Shown: positions 10,403 to 22,729 of the stretch, one piece after another | Numbering within the stretch: position 1 is the first letter of the stretch | Layout: each line of letters opens with the position of its first letter | Assembly (NCBI GenBank): GCA_024699855.1 | Contig: JAMPIQ010000001.1 | Location: 4,278,001-4,342,000, forward strand | Direction: 5' to 3' | Length of the DNA stretch: 64,000 nt | From: Aphelenchoides besseyi | Taxonomy: Eukaryota > Nematoda > Chromadorea > Rhabditida > Aphelenchoididae | Translations under genes and position numbers: made by a program | The notes under the pieces: model-generated | Seen by the model: the letters and a program-made list of their open reading frames with translations, nothing else | Databases searched by the model: none | Told to the model about the DNA's origin: nothing

Positions 10403-10857
10403 TTATAAAAGTTCGTTTTTGATCATCTTCGAAGTTGTTGTTTTTGCTTTCGGACTGATCGCCTTCGTGATCTTTGAAGTTACGTCCTTATTCAGTGTCA
10501 CTGATCTCGTCTTTGGAGTCGATGCTTTCTTCGACAACAAGCCTTTGGCCGTGAGTCTCTTGCGATACTCGGCATTCACTTCGTACGAACCTTTTGCTCC
10601 AGTGCCGGACATCTGAATCAAAATTTTGTCGTCGAGTGCCGCCAAAATCACTTTGCTGACTTGACCGTTGACCTGAAAATCAAAGACAGACGTTTCAATC
10701 GATTGCGAAATCATCTTACCGTTTTCGAGTTGTCCGAAAGCGAGAAGTTCTTCATCATGTATTTAACAATCGCCTGCCGACTCGAACCCTTGTACTTGTT
10801 GAGTGAAACAACGGCTTCAACGACCATGTCAAGGTAATTGGGTTGCGTTTGAGACAT
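10403..10857 (-). CDS. Linker histone H1
   Basis: Start MSQTQPNYLDMVVEAVVSL at 10857, one intron (about 10675-10721), stop at 10403. The N-terminal two-thirds is a globular H15 winged-helix domain: NYLDMVVEAVVSLNKYKGSS, then RQAIVKYMMKNFS, then GQVSKVILAALDDKILIQMSGTG. A short lysine/serine/threonine-rich tail of about 50 residues follows. H1 binds linker DNA at the nucleosome dyad and compacts chromatin. The tail is short compared with typical animal H1 (about 200 aa), and the gene is spliced, so it is a replacement-type rather than a replication-dependent clustered histone gene. Confidence 0.85.
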
Positions 10858-12260
10858 AGCGGAAAAGGACCAAAGAAATGAAAATGAACAGAGAGATTAA
10901 AATGTCAACTGAACTTTTTTCGGTCTTACAAAAACATGGACGCAACTTGACAACAAACTGCTCCGAAAACAGCGCTAATTCGAAGATAAGTTTTCGTTGT
11001 TAATCGAATGTTTGAAGCGATTAAAGTGTAAGAAAGAAGGCTAGTGGGTCATAAAATCGATGGCTTGGATGAAGTGGAGTAATTTGAGAAGCACTGAGAA
11101 ATAAAGTTTCTTGATCGTGGGTTGTTGTTTGAAGAGTTAAGAATGAAAAACAAGCGATAGTCATTGGTAATCTCTTAGAGGTTATTGACTGCTTTCTCCT
11201 CTCTGTTTAGATTAACGGAAGAAGAGATGTCGCTCGGACAATCGATTGCGGAACGAACTGTCAACTCGCAAATCATTTCTCAAGACGACTGCTTTGAGTT
11301 TTCGTTTTGGTTGGCAGACGGCCGTTACGTTGATTGTCAGTTCGGTTGGGGTTTTCAATGTTTCACGTGTTTACTCGCATTTTTTTCACACTTCGATGCC
11401 CACTAATACCGATTGCACATTTAGAGCAACATCATGAATCACCGGCATTTAGCTAAAAGCACCTGCCTATCGTGTATTCGAATCGACAGCCAAGTGAGCG
11501 CTTCGAAATCGTTTCGCGCCGTTTCAATCTACACGATTTGTTGATGTCGAGCCATTAGATGAGGTCGATAACCACAAGGACCGACAAAAAGCGCTCGCAA
11601 CAGTGTTAACGCGCGCGGATCGAATTTCGACTTTCGGCTCCGAGCCGACGGACAATCACGATTTTTGTTTGTGTCCGCGATCCGGAGGTTAATAGCCGGA
11701 AAATCTGCCAAGTTCCGGTCGAACTAATCGCCTCTAATGACTCACCTCCTTCTAAGTCATTTTCCGGCCCCAAAGCTGCCAATTCCAGTCGGCTGTTTTT
11801 GACTCACGGTCCTCGAGTGTCAAACGTCCACTTGAAAGCAAAAAGATTCGCGCTCCAGACTCCGAAACTCATAAGTTTGTTCGAATTGCTCCGCCCTCTT
11901 AATTGAACTCCACTGACCTCTCAGTTAGCCGAATGATCCGCCTCGTTGTGTGGACAAAAGAACACGAATCCTGGGGTTGTACATTAAAAATTTCACCCAC
12001 TCGAGATTCCTCACGCACTTCGCGGATTGTCCGCTTCGGCCACTCATTATTCTCAGCGGCTCGTTTGTGATTCAGAGAGACAACGGCGAGAGGGAAGATC
12101 ACCGGAAGGCGTTTCAGCACCGTCGCTTTTACGGCAATTAAATCGTGAATTCCAACCCTCGAACTGTCAGTTCGATTTCCATCACCCACTCATCTTCTGT
12201 CGAGATTTCCGACTAATTTGCGTGTCTTCATTCCGCATCTTTGACTCACTTCTTTCAGCG
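10858..12260. other. Upstream region between H1 and the LamG receptor
   Basis: About 1.4 kb. Short frames occur on both strands (for example 11226-11406 plus, 11899-12189 minus), but none has a domain or consistent splicing. An acceptor-like CTCTCTGTTTAG near 11208 could mark a 5' non-coding exon. It probably holds promoters of the divergent H1 and LamG genes. Confidence 0.35.
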
Positions 12261-15200
12261 ATGGATTGGCGACTTCCGTGCTTTCTGATACTCTTAACTG
12301 CAATGAGACAAACAGTCGCAGACTCCGTACCGGGTAAGTTGCTGTAATAAGAGTAATCGAATTGTGTCCAACTGGTTGTTGGCAGATGTGCATTAACTGA
12401 GAATCCGCTAATGACCGGCTTTCAGAGCCGCGAAAACAATGTCGAGATCACTACTTGGCCGGAGAGTTTCGATCAAAAGTTCTGCCGCTGTCGAATGGCG
12501 GCGAAGTCTTCAAAATCGAGTGCGAATTCAGTGAAACCATGTACCCGCCAATGCCCGTTGGTACGGTAATTCGAAATGCGCTTCAAATTCCGTTTGATCT
12601 CAAAGACGAAAAGAAAACCGTTGCATATCAGTGAGTTGATGTTTGTTTTGGGTTAATCCAATAAAGACGAGCACTCGGTTTTCTCCTTCACTTGCCGAAA
12701 GAGTGCGGCTTGAGAAAACAAAGAGCTTAATCGTATATGGTAATTGGATTTCTTGGTTTAGGATCACCGAACGAGACTATTTGCTCTCGCTGATCAGAAC
12801 TGCAAAGACCTGTAATCAACAGCTGGAGATCATGTGGCCACCTCAGCCAACGGAAGCGTCCGCAAATATTCTGCAGTTCACGGCAGAAAGTGTCACGGGC
12901 AAAACGTTCGTTTTCAAAGCTAACTACACAGAAGGCAAGTTGGGAATGTCGATTGAATGCTTATTGCATCTTAGGGATCACCCAAACGAAGGAACTGGGC
13001 CCCTTGGGAATGATCGGAATTCTACATTTGTTGCCCGATTCCAACAACTTTACTGCTCGCGTCAAACTCTCACCGCTCAGATGTTTACACGACGTGATTG
13101 AAGACAAGAACTGTGAATTCGAACAGAACACCTACTTGAACGGGATCACCATCACAACCAGCAGTGCCGACGAGTTCAGTTTTGCATTTCGAACCGACAA
13201 ACCGTCAGATTCGTTGCTTCACTTCACTACGGCGAGTAACCGAGTAGTCAAACTCGAACTCATTGATGGCTACATTCTTCGATTCGAACAAATGTACCAT
13301 TCGGTGAAACTGCTTGCTGATGGCAACTGGCACACCGTGATTGTTGACTTGAAATCCTCGTTTCTGTACATTGACGGCCGACACAACCCGGGACTTGCAA
13401 TGAGCACTTACTTGAAGGAACGAATCGAAAAGATTCGAATCACCCTCAAAGGAATCGTCTCGCAAATTCAATTGGATCAGGGATCTTGGCAATGTCGCGG
13501 TTCGATTCTTCTCACTTTAGATGGACATGTAAAACCCGAACCATTACGTCAAATTTGCCAGAAAGATCAGGCTTCTTATTGTCAATGCAAAGCCCCGACT
13601 TCTGCGCTGTCCAAGGACTCAACTGCTCCGTTGTGTTCAATTCCAAATATCGCCAAAGGTACGGAGTCAAACCAGTTCAATCCGCATGTGCATTTCAGGC
13701 TTTTCATTGGATCGTGATCCTCAGAAACTCTCGTTCTTCTTCTTGAAATCACCAGTCGTTCAAAAATCAGTTTCTGTTTTGTTTCGAAGCGATTCGGTGA
13801 GTCTTTATTCTTATGCGTATATCATTTGTCTACTGTTTAGGACTCCGGTTTGGTTCTTTTTGGCCAACGAAATGACAGCGGTGAAACGGAGAAGTTCCAA
13901 GTCGAATTTGATGGCAAGTACATGACTGCTGGGGCGTGTCTGAATGCGGAAGGAACAATCCCGTGTCGTTCTTGTCGAATTGAACGATCTTCTGGTTTCG
14001 GTTCCAATCAATGGATTCGTGTGTCTCTGTTCAAACATCAACAGTACATCTATTTGACTGTCGACGATCAGATTTGCACTCTTTCGCCGAATGCCGCAGC
14101 CTTGGATTGGGCTCGAATGTATGTTGGACCCGCTCATTCCTCATTTCTGTTCATTGGCGGAAGCCATTACATGAAATCAAAGGAAATCGAAAGTGTTAAG
14201 TCGAATCTAAACCCCGAGTTGAACTCCTACTACGATCACACTCATCAGAAAGCTCTTTCGCTGAGAGTAAGTTACCTAATTATAAGTCGAATATGATGTT
14301 CTTAGGGATGCATAGCCGAAGTTCATATCAACGGCGCCAAGATGGATCTCCAAAAACTGTTCAGTGATCAAAGTCGATTATTGAAGAACCCAAGACGATC
14401 AGCAGAAATATTCGCAATGACACTCGGATGCACGGAATGCACGATGGATTGCGGTCAATTTGCGTGCCGACGAGTGGCACAAGATCGTGATGTCTGTGAT
14501 TGTGGTCAACATTTCGGGATTCCGAGTGCAACGTCCAATACTTGCAATAACAAAGCCGATCCGATCAATTTGACTGCTCAGAAATCAGCCTCCGTTGAAT
14601 ATCGATTTCGAAAACCAGCTCACAAGCGGGTTATCAAGTGGTGGACTCACGTGCTTCTGCCCAATTCGAATGATGAGCTCTACCCGATTCTGACTATTGG
14701 AGAGTAAGTTTCAAGGTTGTAGTTTGAAAGCAATTCGATTGTCTAGTTTCATTATTTCGGTTGGTGATTATGGACAAACAGTTTTGATCAGCGCCCCAGA
14801 ATACGGAATCAGTGAACGTATGTTGTTCGAATAGAACGGCAATGGACTTGTTTTCAGAGTTCGAAGTCATTTCCGATGATGCCCGATTGCATCTGATTAG
14901 CGTAGAAGTGAGCAGTGATGCATTGGAGAAGAAGGACCTGTTGATTCGCGTCGACAATCAAATCCATCGATTAGCAAGTCGTTCCTTCTCGAACTACGAT
15001 ATTTCGATCAACGCACTCAAACGAACATCAGAAACAGATAGCGGATGTGTTAACGGTAATGAAGAACTCGTTTCCAACTAACTGATTAAATTTCCAGGAA
15101 TCTACTTTGCTTTGGACGGAGAAGTCGAAGAATCAAGTAATCTCTCGTTCATCGATGTTCTTCACGATCTTCAATTTCCACCCGCAGCCAAACAGAATCT

Positions 15201-15682
15201 CACTTTGATGGCGAGCGACAGTCGATTGGGCTGTGGTATCTTAGATCCTCAATTGTGGGAGTCCGAAAGCTCGTCGTTGGGCTATGTTGGCGAATACGAT
15301 CCGTTCGGATACAATCGAGGTGAATGTCCAGCCAACTTCAAAACTAACATTCCTTTTAGTTTTTCGACTTTTGACCATTCTTTTTTACGTGATCATTATC
15401 TTGCTTGTGACTGCAATTTTCGTGGGACTTCTCGTCTACTTCATTAGAATTCATCGGGCTCATAAATACAACGTTCAGAAGGCCACAGAGTGTGTGATTC
15501 GTAAGTCTTCGAATCAGTTCGTTGAATCGCAGAGCCTTTCAGAGGAAGAGGATCGTCCATTGGTTTCTTCGGAAAGTTTCTATCGTGTTTTCGAAACTCC
15601 AAAATATGATCGTGGAGTTAAGGAGATCAGTAGTCATCTAACAAATGCGATCAATCAACAAACTCCTGTTCGTCCTCGTTAA
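12261..15682 (+). CDS. LamG-domain single-pass membrane protein, neurexin/CASPR-like
   Basis: ATG 12261 directly follows TTTCTTTCAGCG and opens a signal peptide (MDWRLPCFLILLTAMRQTVA). Splicing about a dozen 36-55-bp introns gives roughly 950-1,000 aa. LamG-type sheets are visible: SFAFRTDKPSDSLLHF with LADGNWHTVIVDLKSSFLYI and DGR; then SVLFRSDSDSGLVLFGQRND with VSLFKHQQYIYLTVDD; then a third, weaker one. A Cys-rich stretch (CTMDCGQFACRR with CDCGQHFG) between them may be an EGF-like remnant. A single TM helix at about 15360-15450 (FYVIIILLVTAIFVGLLVYF) precedes a cytosolic tail of about 75 aa. This architecture fits neuronal adhesion receptors related to neurexin, such as C. elegans BAM-2. 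The tail has no clear C-terminal PDZ ligand (ends PVRPR). Confidence 0.75.
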
Positions 15683-17505
15683 TTTTACTTTTTGTTCAAC
15701 ATTTTTTGTTCTTATTTTTTACTTTCTCGTTACGGTCTCTAACTACTACGATCTTCTTTATGATCCTCAAGAGTTTTGCGCAAATAAAACGTTTAAATTT
15801 CGAATTTGATCGAAACCAGAGAGTCTATTGGCGACTCGATTTTGTTCCAGAGTTGACGACGATTCTCGATTCCAAACATGCAACTGACACGATGGTGAGT
15901 TTGTAGCCGAAATTTGACGGTTCGGATGAAAAGTTGTCAAAGTTTGACGTCTCGATTGTTAGTCGTGTTGAAACCATTTTGTTGTTCCGTCAACGTCGGC
16001 AATTGCACGAGGTTGACGAACAGCGAGAGTGATCTTGTGTTTTAGGAGTCTGATTGCATTTGAAGAGTGATAATCGAGAAGCCGGTCGTGTGTTTTCGAT
16101 TCAGCCCGATTTTACGGTCCAGGTTCGAATCCGCTGAAGGGAATTCGATTGTTCGTTTTTTATTGCCGAATTTATTTTTATTTTTCGAGAATCTTTTTGT
16201 TTGTTGTTACCTTCGACTAAGTTTTTCGCTTGGAAGACCAAAAAGTTCTTTTCCCACCACTTTTTTGACATTTTACCGGACATCCGATACACTTGTTTGT
16301 CTTGGGAACCAACGAATACGTTTTGTTGTAGTTATTGATTAAGCAAATTAATGACACGAAGACTGTAGCCGGGAGGGAAAGTGAAGAAGGTGGCCGGTGG
16401 GTCGCTCTCCTTCTTTACGGTCGGTTATACGCCTTCGAGACCAATGGCTTCATAGTGTTGCATGTTCATTTGGCCACGAGAAGAATTATCGGAGGTCTGC
16501 AGTTGCTCGCAATGCTAATACGACGACGGTCGGTGTTTTAGAGTTCGCAGGAAATTTGGCGTGCTTAATCTGCAGGAAATCTTTTCAATCTGTTTTTGCT
16601 CGTACCGAGATCTAACGTGTCTGGCCAAAATCGAATCTTCATTTTTCTCCGTTCAGATTTTAATTCGCGGTCATTCTGTTTAATCGGAAGATTGCAAGTG
16701 GATTGCTAACGATTTTCATGGTCCGTTCGCTATAAATCTGGCAACTTCAACGGTAAGTCCTTTCGATTTTCGTATCCGCGGGCTCCTTACTTTTAGTTCA
16801 ATTGTTTTCGAAGTTATTTTCGTTTCTGTGGCTGCTAAAGAATTCCCAGTGTTTTGAAAACAGAAATTCATTTAGATTATTGGGCCGTCTTCCCGTTATT
16901 TAGAGGGTTAATACCAGGACCGTAAGAAGCGATTAATGCGCACGCGTAAATGGACGAGACCGAAAGTTTTGTTTCCATCTTCAGCAAAAAAGAAAAGACG
17001 GAGAGTTGACGTAGAGTCAAAATCTTAGTCGCGAATTTTTCTTGAGCTCACGTTCTTGTTTTGGCCTTTCACTTGAATCATTTTTTGCTTCACGTCTACT
17101 TGGCCTTTTTGCCTCAGACTCCACGGTTTGTCCGATGCACGACTTTTTTTTTGGCAAAAAAGGAACAGAGCGGAGTAGTGGCGCGTGAAGTTACGACTTC
17201 CTGGGCCTTTCTTCTTTGTGCTGTGTCTCCATTTTTTCCCCAACTCTGTCCCATTGCCCCTCATGGATATCTTCTCTTCTGCTCGCTCGTTGTTTTATTC
17301 TTCTTTTCGACCATCTAATGCGGGATGGTAATATGGTTGGTTGTTCGGTTGATTGTTGACACAAAAACTTTTTGTTGCGGAGGAGGTTTTTGCGATTCGA
17401 TTCGCACTTAATTGCCATCAACTCGTACATTGGGTTGGAGAGCAGTGATCGTGATCAAGAAGTCGTCGGATGGTTGTTTGATTTTTTCGATTTCAGGAGC
17501 TGAAG
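15683..17505. other. Intergenic region upstream of GSK-3
   Basis: About 1.8 kb with T-rich tracts and no supported gene. TTTCAGGAGCTGAAG immediately before the GSK-3 ATG looks like a trans-splice acceptor, so part of the sequence just upstream is probably outron. Confidence 0.4.
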
Positions 17506-18986
17506 ATGAACAAACAGCTTTTCTCAAAAGAGGGTCGAAATATTACGGTGAATGTGTCGCTGCCGAACGGTGGGCCGAATCGTGATCTCGAGTTGCAATA
17601 TGCGGACAGTAGAATCATCGGTAACGGGTCTTTTGGAGTCGTGTACATGGCTAAGGTCGTCAATACGAATGAGAATGTTGCCGTCAAAAAGGTGCTTCAA
17701 GATAAACGATTCAAAGTGAGTTTGATCTCTTCCTTTTGTTTTTATATTCGTTTAGAACCGCGAACTACAAATCATGCAGAAGCTCGATCATCCAAATGTT
17801 GTGACTTTAAAGTAAGTATTCGAAATTAAACTGCAAAACGCATTGTTTTGCTTTTAGATACTTTTTTTATACCAACGATGATAAGGTGATTCCAACTGCG
17901 TAAGCATAATCAAGTTTGTTATTTTAGAAAGACGATGTTTACCTGAATCTTATTCTCGAGTTTATGCCACAAACGGTGTATCGTTTGACTCGTCATTTCA
18001 GTCGTCAGATGACACACGTTCCAATGCTCTATGTTCGGCTTTACTCATATCAAGTATGTTGTTTCGATCTGTCAGATTTCATCAATCGACGCTTTTAGCT
18101 GTTTCGTGCTTTGGCCTACATTCACAGTATCGGCGTGTGTCACAGAGACATTAAGCCGCAAAATTTGCTCATTGATCCGGATACGGGAATTTTGAAGTTG
18201 TGCGATTTTGGTTCGGCTAAATGTCTTGTTCCCGGTGAGCCGAACGTCAGCTACATCTGCAGTCGTTATTACAGGTACTTACGATCAAGAAGTCCGTTGA
18301 CTAGTATTGTTTTCAGAGCGCCGGAGTTGATATTCGGTTCTACCAACTACACGAACAGTATCGATGTGTGGTCAGCAGGAACCGTCTTAGCAGAACTCAT
18401 TATCGGACGACCAGTTTTTCCGGGAGAATCAGGAGTGAGTTGAAATTTTCGTTGTAACCAATTGACTGTCTTTGTTTTTTTCAGGTCGATCAACTGGTTG
18501 AGATTATTAAAGTAACTTGTGTTCTTCCTATTTCTGGGATTATAACAAATTTTTAAGGTATTGGGTACGCCAACGCGTGAACAAATTCAACAGATGAATC
18601 CGAATTATCGCGAATTTCGATTTCCGTCAATTCGTGCGCATCCGTGGGCTAAAATTCTGCGTCCCGGAGCTCCAGCCGAAGCCGTTTCGCTCGTTTCCAA
18701 GTTGCTCGAATACAATCCGGAAGGTCGTTTGACGCCGTTGCAAGCTTGTGCGCATACTTTCTTCGACGAACTACGTAATCCAGCAACCAAATTGACGAAC
18801 AATCGCAACTTGCCGCCACTCTTCAACTTCACCGAAGCCGAACTGGCAATCGAGCCGGCTCTCAACAACGTGCTCATTCCCTCACATCATCGGGCGGCCA
18901 ACTCGGAGGCCGACGTTCGATCGATTACCGGAAGTTCACATGACGATCAGCCAGCAAGCGAAGCCGCACAATCGCGTTCCTCATGA
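17506..18986 (+). CDS. gsk-3: Glycogen synthase kinase 3 (Ser/Thr kinase)
   Basis: Eight exons (17506-17715, 17756-17811, 17858-17885, 17928-18053, 18099-18274, 18317-18434, 18485-18511, 18558-18986) give 389 aa. Kinase landmarks: glycine loop GNGSFGVVY (residues 39-47), [17 protein letters not shown] with catalytic Lys61, [16 protein letters not shown], and activation loop [13 protein letters not shown] with the autophosphorylated Tyr (human Tyr216). The start MNKQL is that of C. elegans gsk-3. The N-terminus has no RPRTTSF-type inhibitory serine motif, so Akt-type N-terminal inhibition is not evident. The kinase acts in Wnt/beta-catenin signalling, polarity and embryonic fate. It converges with the ribophorin gene, with a 329-bp gap. 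Confidence 0.97.
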
Positions 18987-19315
18987 TTGCCATTTGATTG
19001 TTCTTAGTCCCCGCATGTCGTGTTTTGAAAACCATCTACCGTGTCTATTTACTCTCCCCATTACGAATAAAAACGCTGAACTGTGATACTTTTTTACAAA
19101 TAAAATCGATTTTGTCAACCAAAACATCGTTTTATTAAACAAACAAGTGAATGTTCGTAGACCAAATTTAACGGTTCAATTAAGAAAACAACAATAAACT
19201 CGTGAGAACGATCGTACGTAAGTCTTTTCGATGGATATTACGACAACAATTAACACATTTCCTATTACAACCAATAAATAAAGACATTGAGCGACGGAAA
19301 TAACTTAGACGGGAC

Positions 19316-20324
19316 TTATTGCAACTTTCGTTTCGCGGCCAATGAGCGGAAAAGTCGATGGCCGAAGAAAAACAGCGAAACAACGATGATGCCGAGATAC
19401 TTCAACGTAACGAACATGTTCAATCGGAGCCAGAAGACGAAGTAGAGACCGAAGACGGCGGTCAAACTCGCGTGGAAGCCGAGAACCCAAAGAACGTTCG
19501 GCAAGTTGCCAAAGTTGATTCCAATTCGAAGCCACTGAAAACTTCTCATAAAAATTTGCGAGAATCATTCAACTGACCGCAACAATCAGGAACAAAAGTG
19601 GAACTGCACAGATGATGGCAAAGATGTCGGCAATGAATCCGGGCGGTCGTTTCTCGGGCTCACGGAACAAATGTTTGATCTCCGGTTTTGGTTCGTAGGA
19701 AACTTGTTGGGACTTTGGAAGTTCGCGTTTAACCACCGCTGCCACCTTCAATTTTGCATCTGCCAAGTGCCAGTTGATGGCATTTGAAGCCGCCGAATCG
19801 CCCAAAATCAAACGAATTTCGTAGGAGCCACTCAAACCGGCGAATTCTTTGGCGTGATTTTTCAAGTTCTAAACCAGTGAATTGAAGCGAACAATCAAGA
19901 GCACACTTACCAAATCGAACGTGTAAACTTTGGATTGAGCATCGGGTTCAGCGACATAAGCGACTTCTTGTTTGGTCTTCTCGTGAACAAATATAACGAA
20001 AGCTTGATGCACAATCAGAGGCTGCGATTTCTCGTCGACAACCGTGAATTTGATTTGCAATTGCTGTTTTCCCTCTAATTCAATGACTGAAGAGAATTTC
20101 TGACCGAAACTGACACTAAAGCTTCAAAAGTTGTTGACAACTTACAAGGAAGTCACTTACGGTTTATGTGCTCCCAGCGAATCTTCACCATAACCCGAAA
20201 CAGCAACAGATGCGTCTTTGACTGAAATCTTTGTTCCGGCTTTCGGTCTCGATTGTGTTGCTCCAGCGTCGGTCGTTACGATGAAACATGCAACTAAAAC
20301 GGCGGATGCCAACCAAACTTTCAT
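19316..20324 (-). CDS. Ribophorin II / Swp1, oligosaccharyltransferase subunit (short form)
   Basis: Exons 20161-20324, 19911-20115, 19578-19868 and 19316-19534 encode 292 aa. A signal peptide (MKVWLASAVLVACFIVTTDA) is followed by a lumenal beta-rich domain, then EPKPEIKHLFREPEKRPP, the family signature before the first TM, and three TM segments including WLRLNMFVTLKYLGIIVV. It is a structural subunit of the ER oligosaccharyltransferase that N-glycosylates nascent proteins. Human RPN2 is about 631 aa. This protein has the size of yeast Swp1 (286 aa) and lacks the N-terminal half, yet starts with its own signal peptide. It is transcribed divergently from the NAXE-like gene, 298 bp away. Confidence 0.9.
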
Positions 20325-20622
20325 TTTGAAGTTAATCGGCCAACCAACGTGTCCTTTCGAATCGGTAACTATTGAGATTCGGCAACGTGTAAAAGGCGTG
20401 GAACAGAAGGCCAATTGCAACTGCTCAGTTTTTTGCTTTCAATCTCCGCGAAACCCCAATTTGGTTCAACTTCGAATATTTGCTAGTTGGTTAACAACTT
20501 TAACACCCGAGTTGTTGTCAATGTTTGAATATCAATTAGTACAAAAAGCATTCAAGTTTTTTGTTGTGAAATCTTCTTCAAATTTCCAGTTCGCAAATTC
20601 CAGACGTCCGATTACTCGCACA

Positions 20623-21536
20623 ATGTCGTCTGTCAAGTATCTCGGGTATGCTGTTATCGTACGGTAAAGTTATTTGTATTCAATTTAGACAACAAGAAGC
20701 CACGGACATTGACAAAGAGTTGTTTTCGACTTATGACTTCTCTGTTGATCAGTTGATGGAATTGGCGGGATTGAGTTGTGCTCAGAGTATTTATTCTGCC
20801 TACAAAAAAGGTTGGTAATGAAGACGATTTAACGATATTTTTATTTCAGAAACTCGTGTCCTTGTGCTCGTTGGTCCAGGTATGTAGAATTCGATGTGAT
20901 AACTTCTTGATGTTGAAGTCATTTGATTGGTCAATTTAAGGAAACAACGGTGGTGACGGGTTGGTGGCAGCACGACATTTGAAATTGTTTGCAAGTACTC
21001 GTTTTCCACTCAATAGTGATTCCTACATTTTAGGGATACCAACCAACAGTCTTGTATCCGAAAGAATCGAAAAATGAACTGATGGGTCGTCTGGTAACTC
21101 AAACAACAAAGATGGGAATCGAAATTTTGAATGAAATACCTGATAACTTAAATGCAAAATTTGATTTGATTGTTGACGCATTCTTCGGCTTTTCCTTCAA
21201 GCCACCAATTCGTGAACCATTTGGTGAGATTTTGGTTAAAGTCAATCAATCAAAGGTCCCAGTTGCCTCCATAGATATTCCTTCAGGTTTGTAAACTTCT
21301 CAGTAAACGCTTTTATTCGATGTTTAGGTTGGAACGTGGAAGATGGTCCAATTGACGGTGTAGTTCAATTATCGCCCGACACATTGATTTCACTTACTGC
21401 ACCAAAGAAATGTGCTCATCAGTTCAAAGGTCGAAATCATTTTCTGGGTGGTCGTTTTGTTCCCGAAGAGTTAGCACAGAGATACGAACTCAATTTGCCC
21501 AAATATCCCGATTCACACGGCTTCCTCAAATTGTAG
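20623..21536 (+). CDS. NAD(P)H-hydrate epimerase (NAXE / YjeF_N domain)
   Basis: ATG 20623 (MSSVKYLG) with short introns gives about 235 aa spanning one YjeF_N domain. Signatures: [28 protein letters not shown], the nucleotide loop [33 protein letters not shown] with the conserved Asp, and SIDIPSGWNVEDG. The enzyme epimerises R- and S-NAD(P)HX so that the dehydratase can repair damaged NADH. There is no obvious long mitochondrial presequence, and no fused dehydratase domain as in bacterial YjeF. All expected motifs are intact. Confidence 0.95.
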
Positions 21537-22729
21537 TTATTCCAGAAAGTCGTCTTATCAAGTTCATTTTCAGCAGCTGTTATACGAGTAAAATTTAGTT
21601 CCTTGTCATAAATAATGTCTTTTCGCTTATATTTACTGTTAAATGTTCTTAACAAGTTTGACCTCTGGAATTCATTTTTGGTCCAAAACATAAGATCGAT
21701 CCACGAATGTCTAAACGGAAGAATTAGTCACGTTAAAGTGAGAAATTTCATAGCGACTAATTCGCTGAATAGTCGAAATCACTTCGCTGACTATTCGCCA
21801 TTCGAACATCGACCTTTCGGGTTCTCTCGACCGAGTTCTTAAGAACAGGACCACGAGTTGTATGTCGAGACGTTACTTTTTTAACACCACTTCATTTCCT
21901 TGTTTCGACCGAAAAAGTGCTCTTTGTTGTAACGACTGTACGACATTCGGTTTGTCTTCCTGAGATCGGTTATTTCAAAAAAGTGATCGAGAGTTGTTTT
22001 TGTGTTCAACTTTAAACTCCAATGTTTACACACACGTGCTCGGCAACCGAAACCGTTTGTTGTTACTGAATGCGTAATTTCTGTGGTGGAACGCACGGAA
22101 AGAACCGTAATTTAATCCTTTCCATTTTGTGCTGAATACAAAGGTCTGATTGGGAAGTCGAAGTTACAAAAGAATCGAGCATGCGGAATCCGAACTGTTG
22201 GAGTTCTTGTGTTAGACGTTAAGAGGGTTTTAATGCTTATATCCGGTTATTAATTCCGTAGAAGCCCAATTTCGAAGCATCTCAACTTCCGATACAATCG
22301 GTGGTTGAAACGGACGGATGAATTGGCGGGTACCTGCGTAGACGGATCGGAGGTGCGAACAAAAACGGGAGGAAAAGAAACCTGTTCCCTTTTTTTTACA
22401 TGGCTTTTGCCCTTCGAGTTTTTTTGGCTGAAGATGCGCGTCGACTGTGAGCGCAAAAATGGTCGAAGATGCGCTCTTTTCCCGGTTGTCGTTGAGCGCG
22501 ATTCGTGTTTTCGAACTCTCGAGCTAAAAACAACAAAAATCGCCGCCAATCAATTTGGTTTGTGCGCAGGAAACCGACACGTTTTTTTGACCTTCACTGG
22601 TTGCTCTTTTAATTTATTGTCTGATTTACGCTTGAGACTGTGTTTCGTAAGTTTCGAGTGTTCCGTCGAGAGTTTTGTTTGTTTTCGTTTTCGAATTATT
22701 TCGACGTAATTGATCATTTCAGTTCGAAC
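21537..22729. other. Intergenic region, no gene seen
   Basis: About 1.2 kb. Frames at 22250-22709 are open on both strands but show no domain or splice pattern. TGATCATTTCAG at about 22711-22722 is a likely trans-splice acceptor for the next gene. Confidence 0.4.

Noticed and set aside
11899..12189. Nudix-like box (REVREES) in a 96-codon minus frame
   Set aside because: The required GxxxxxE and EExGxxG spacing is missing and the frame has no splice partners.
16099..16150. Box-B-like GGTTCGAATCC as a tRNA
   Set aside because: No box A at proper distance and no cloverleaf.
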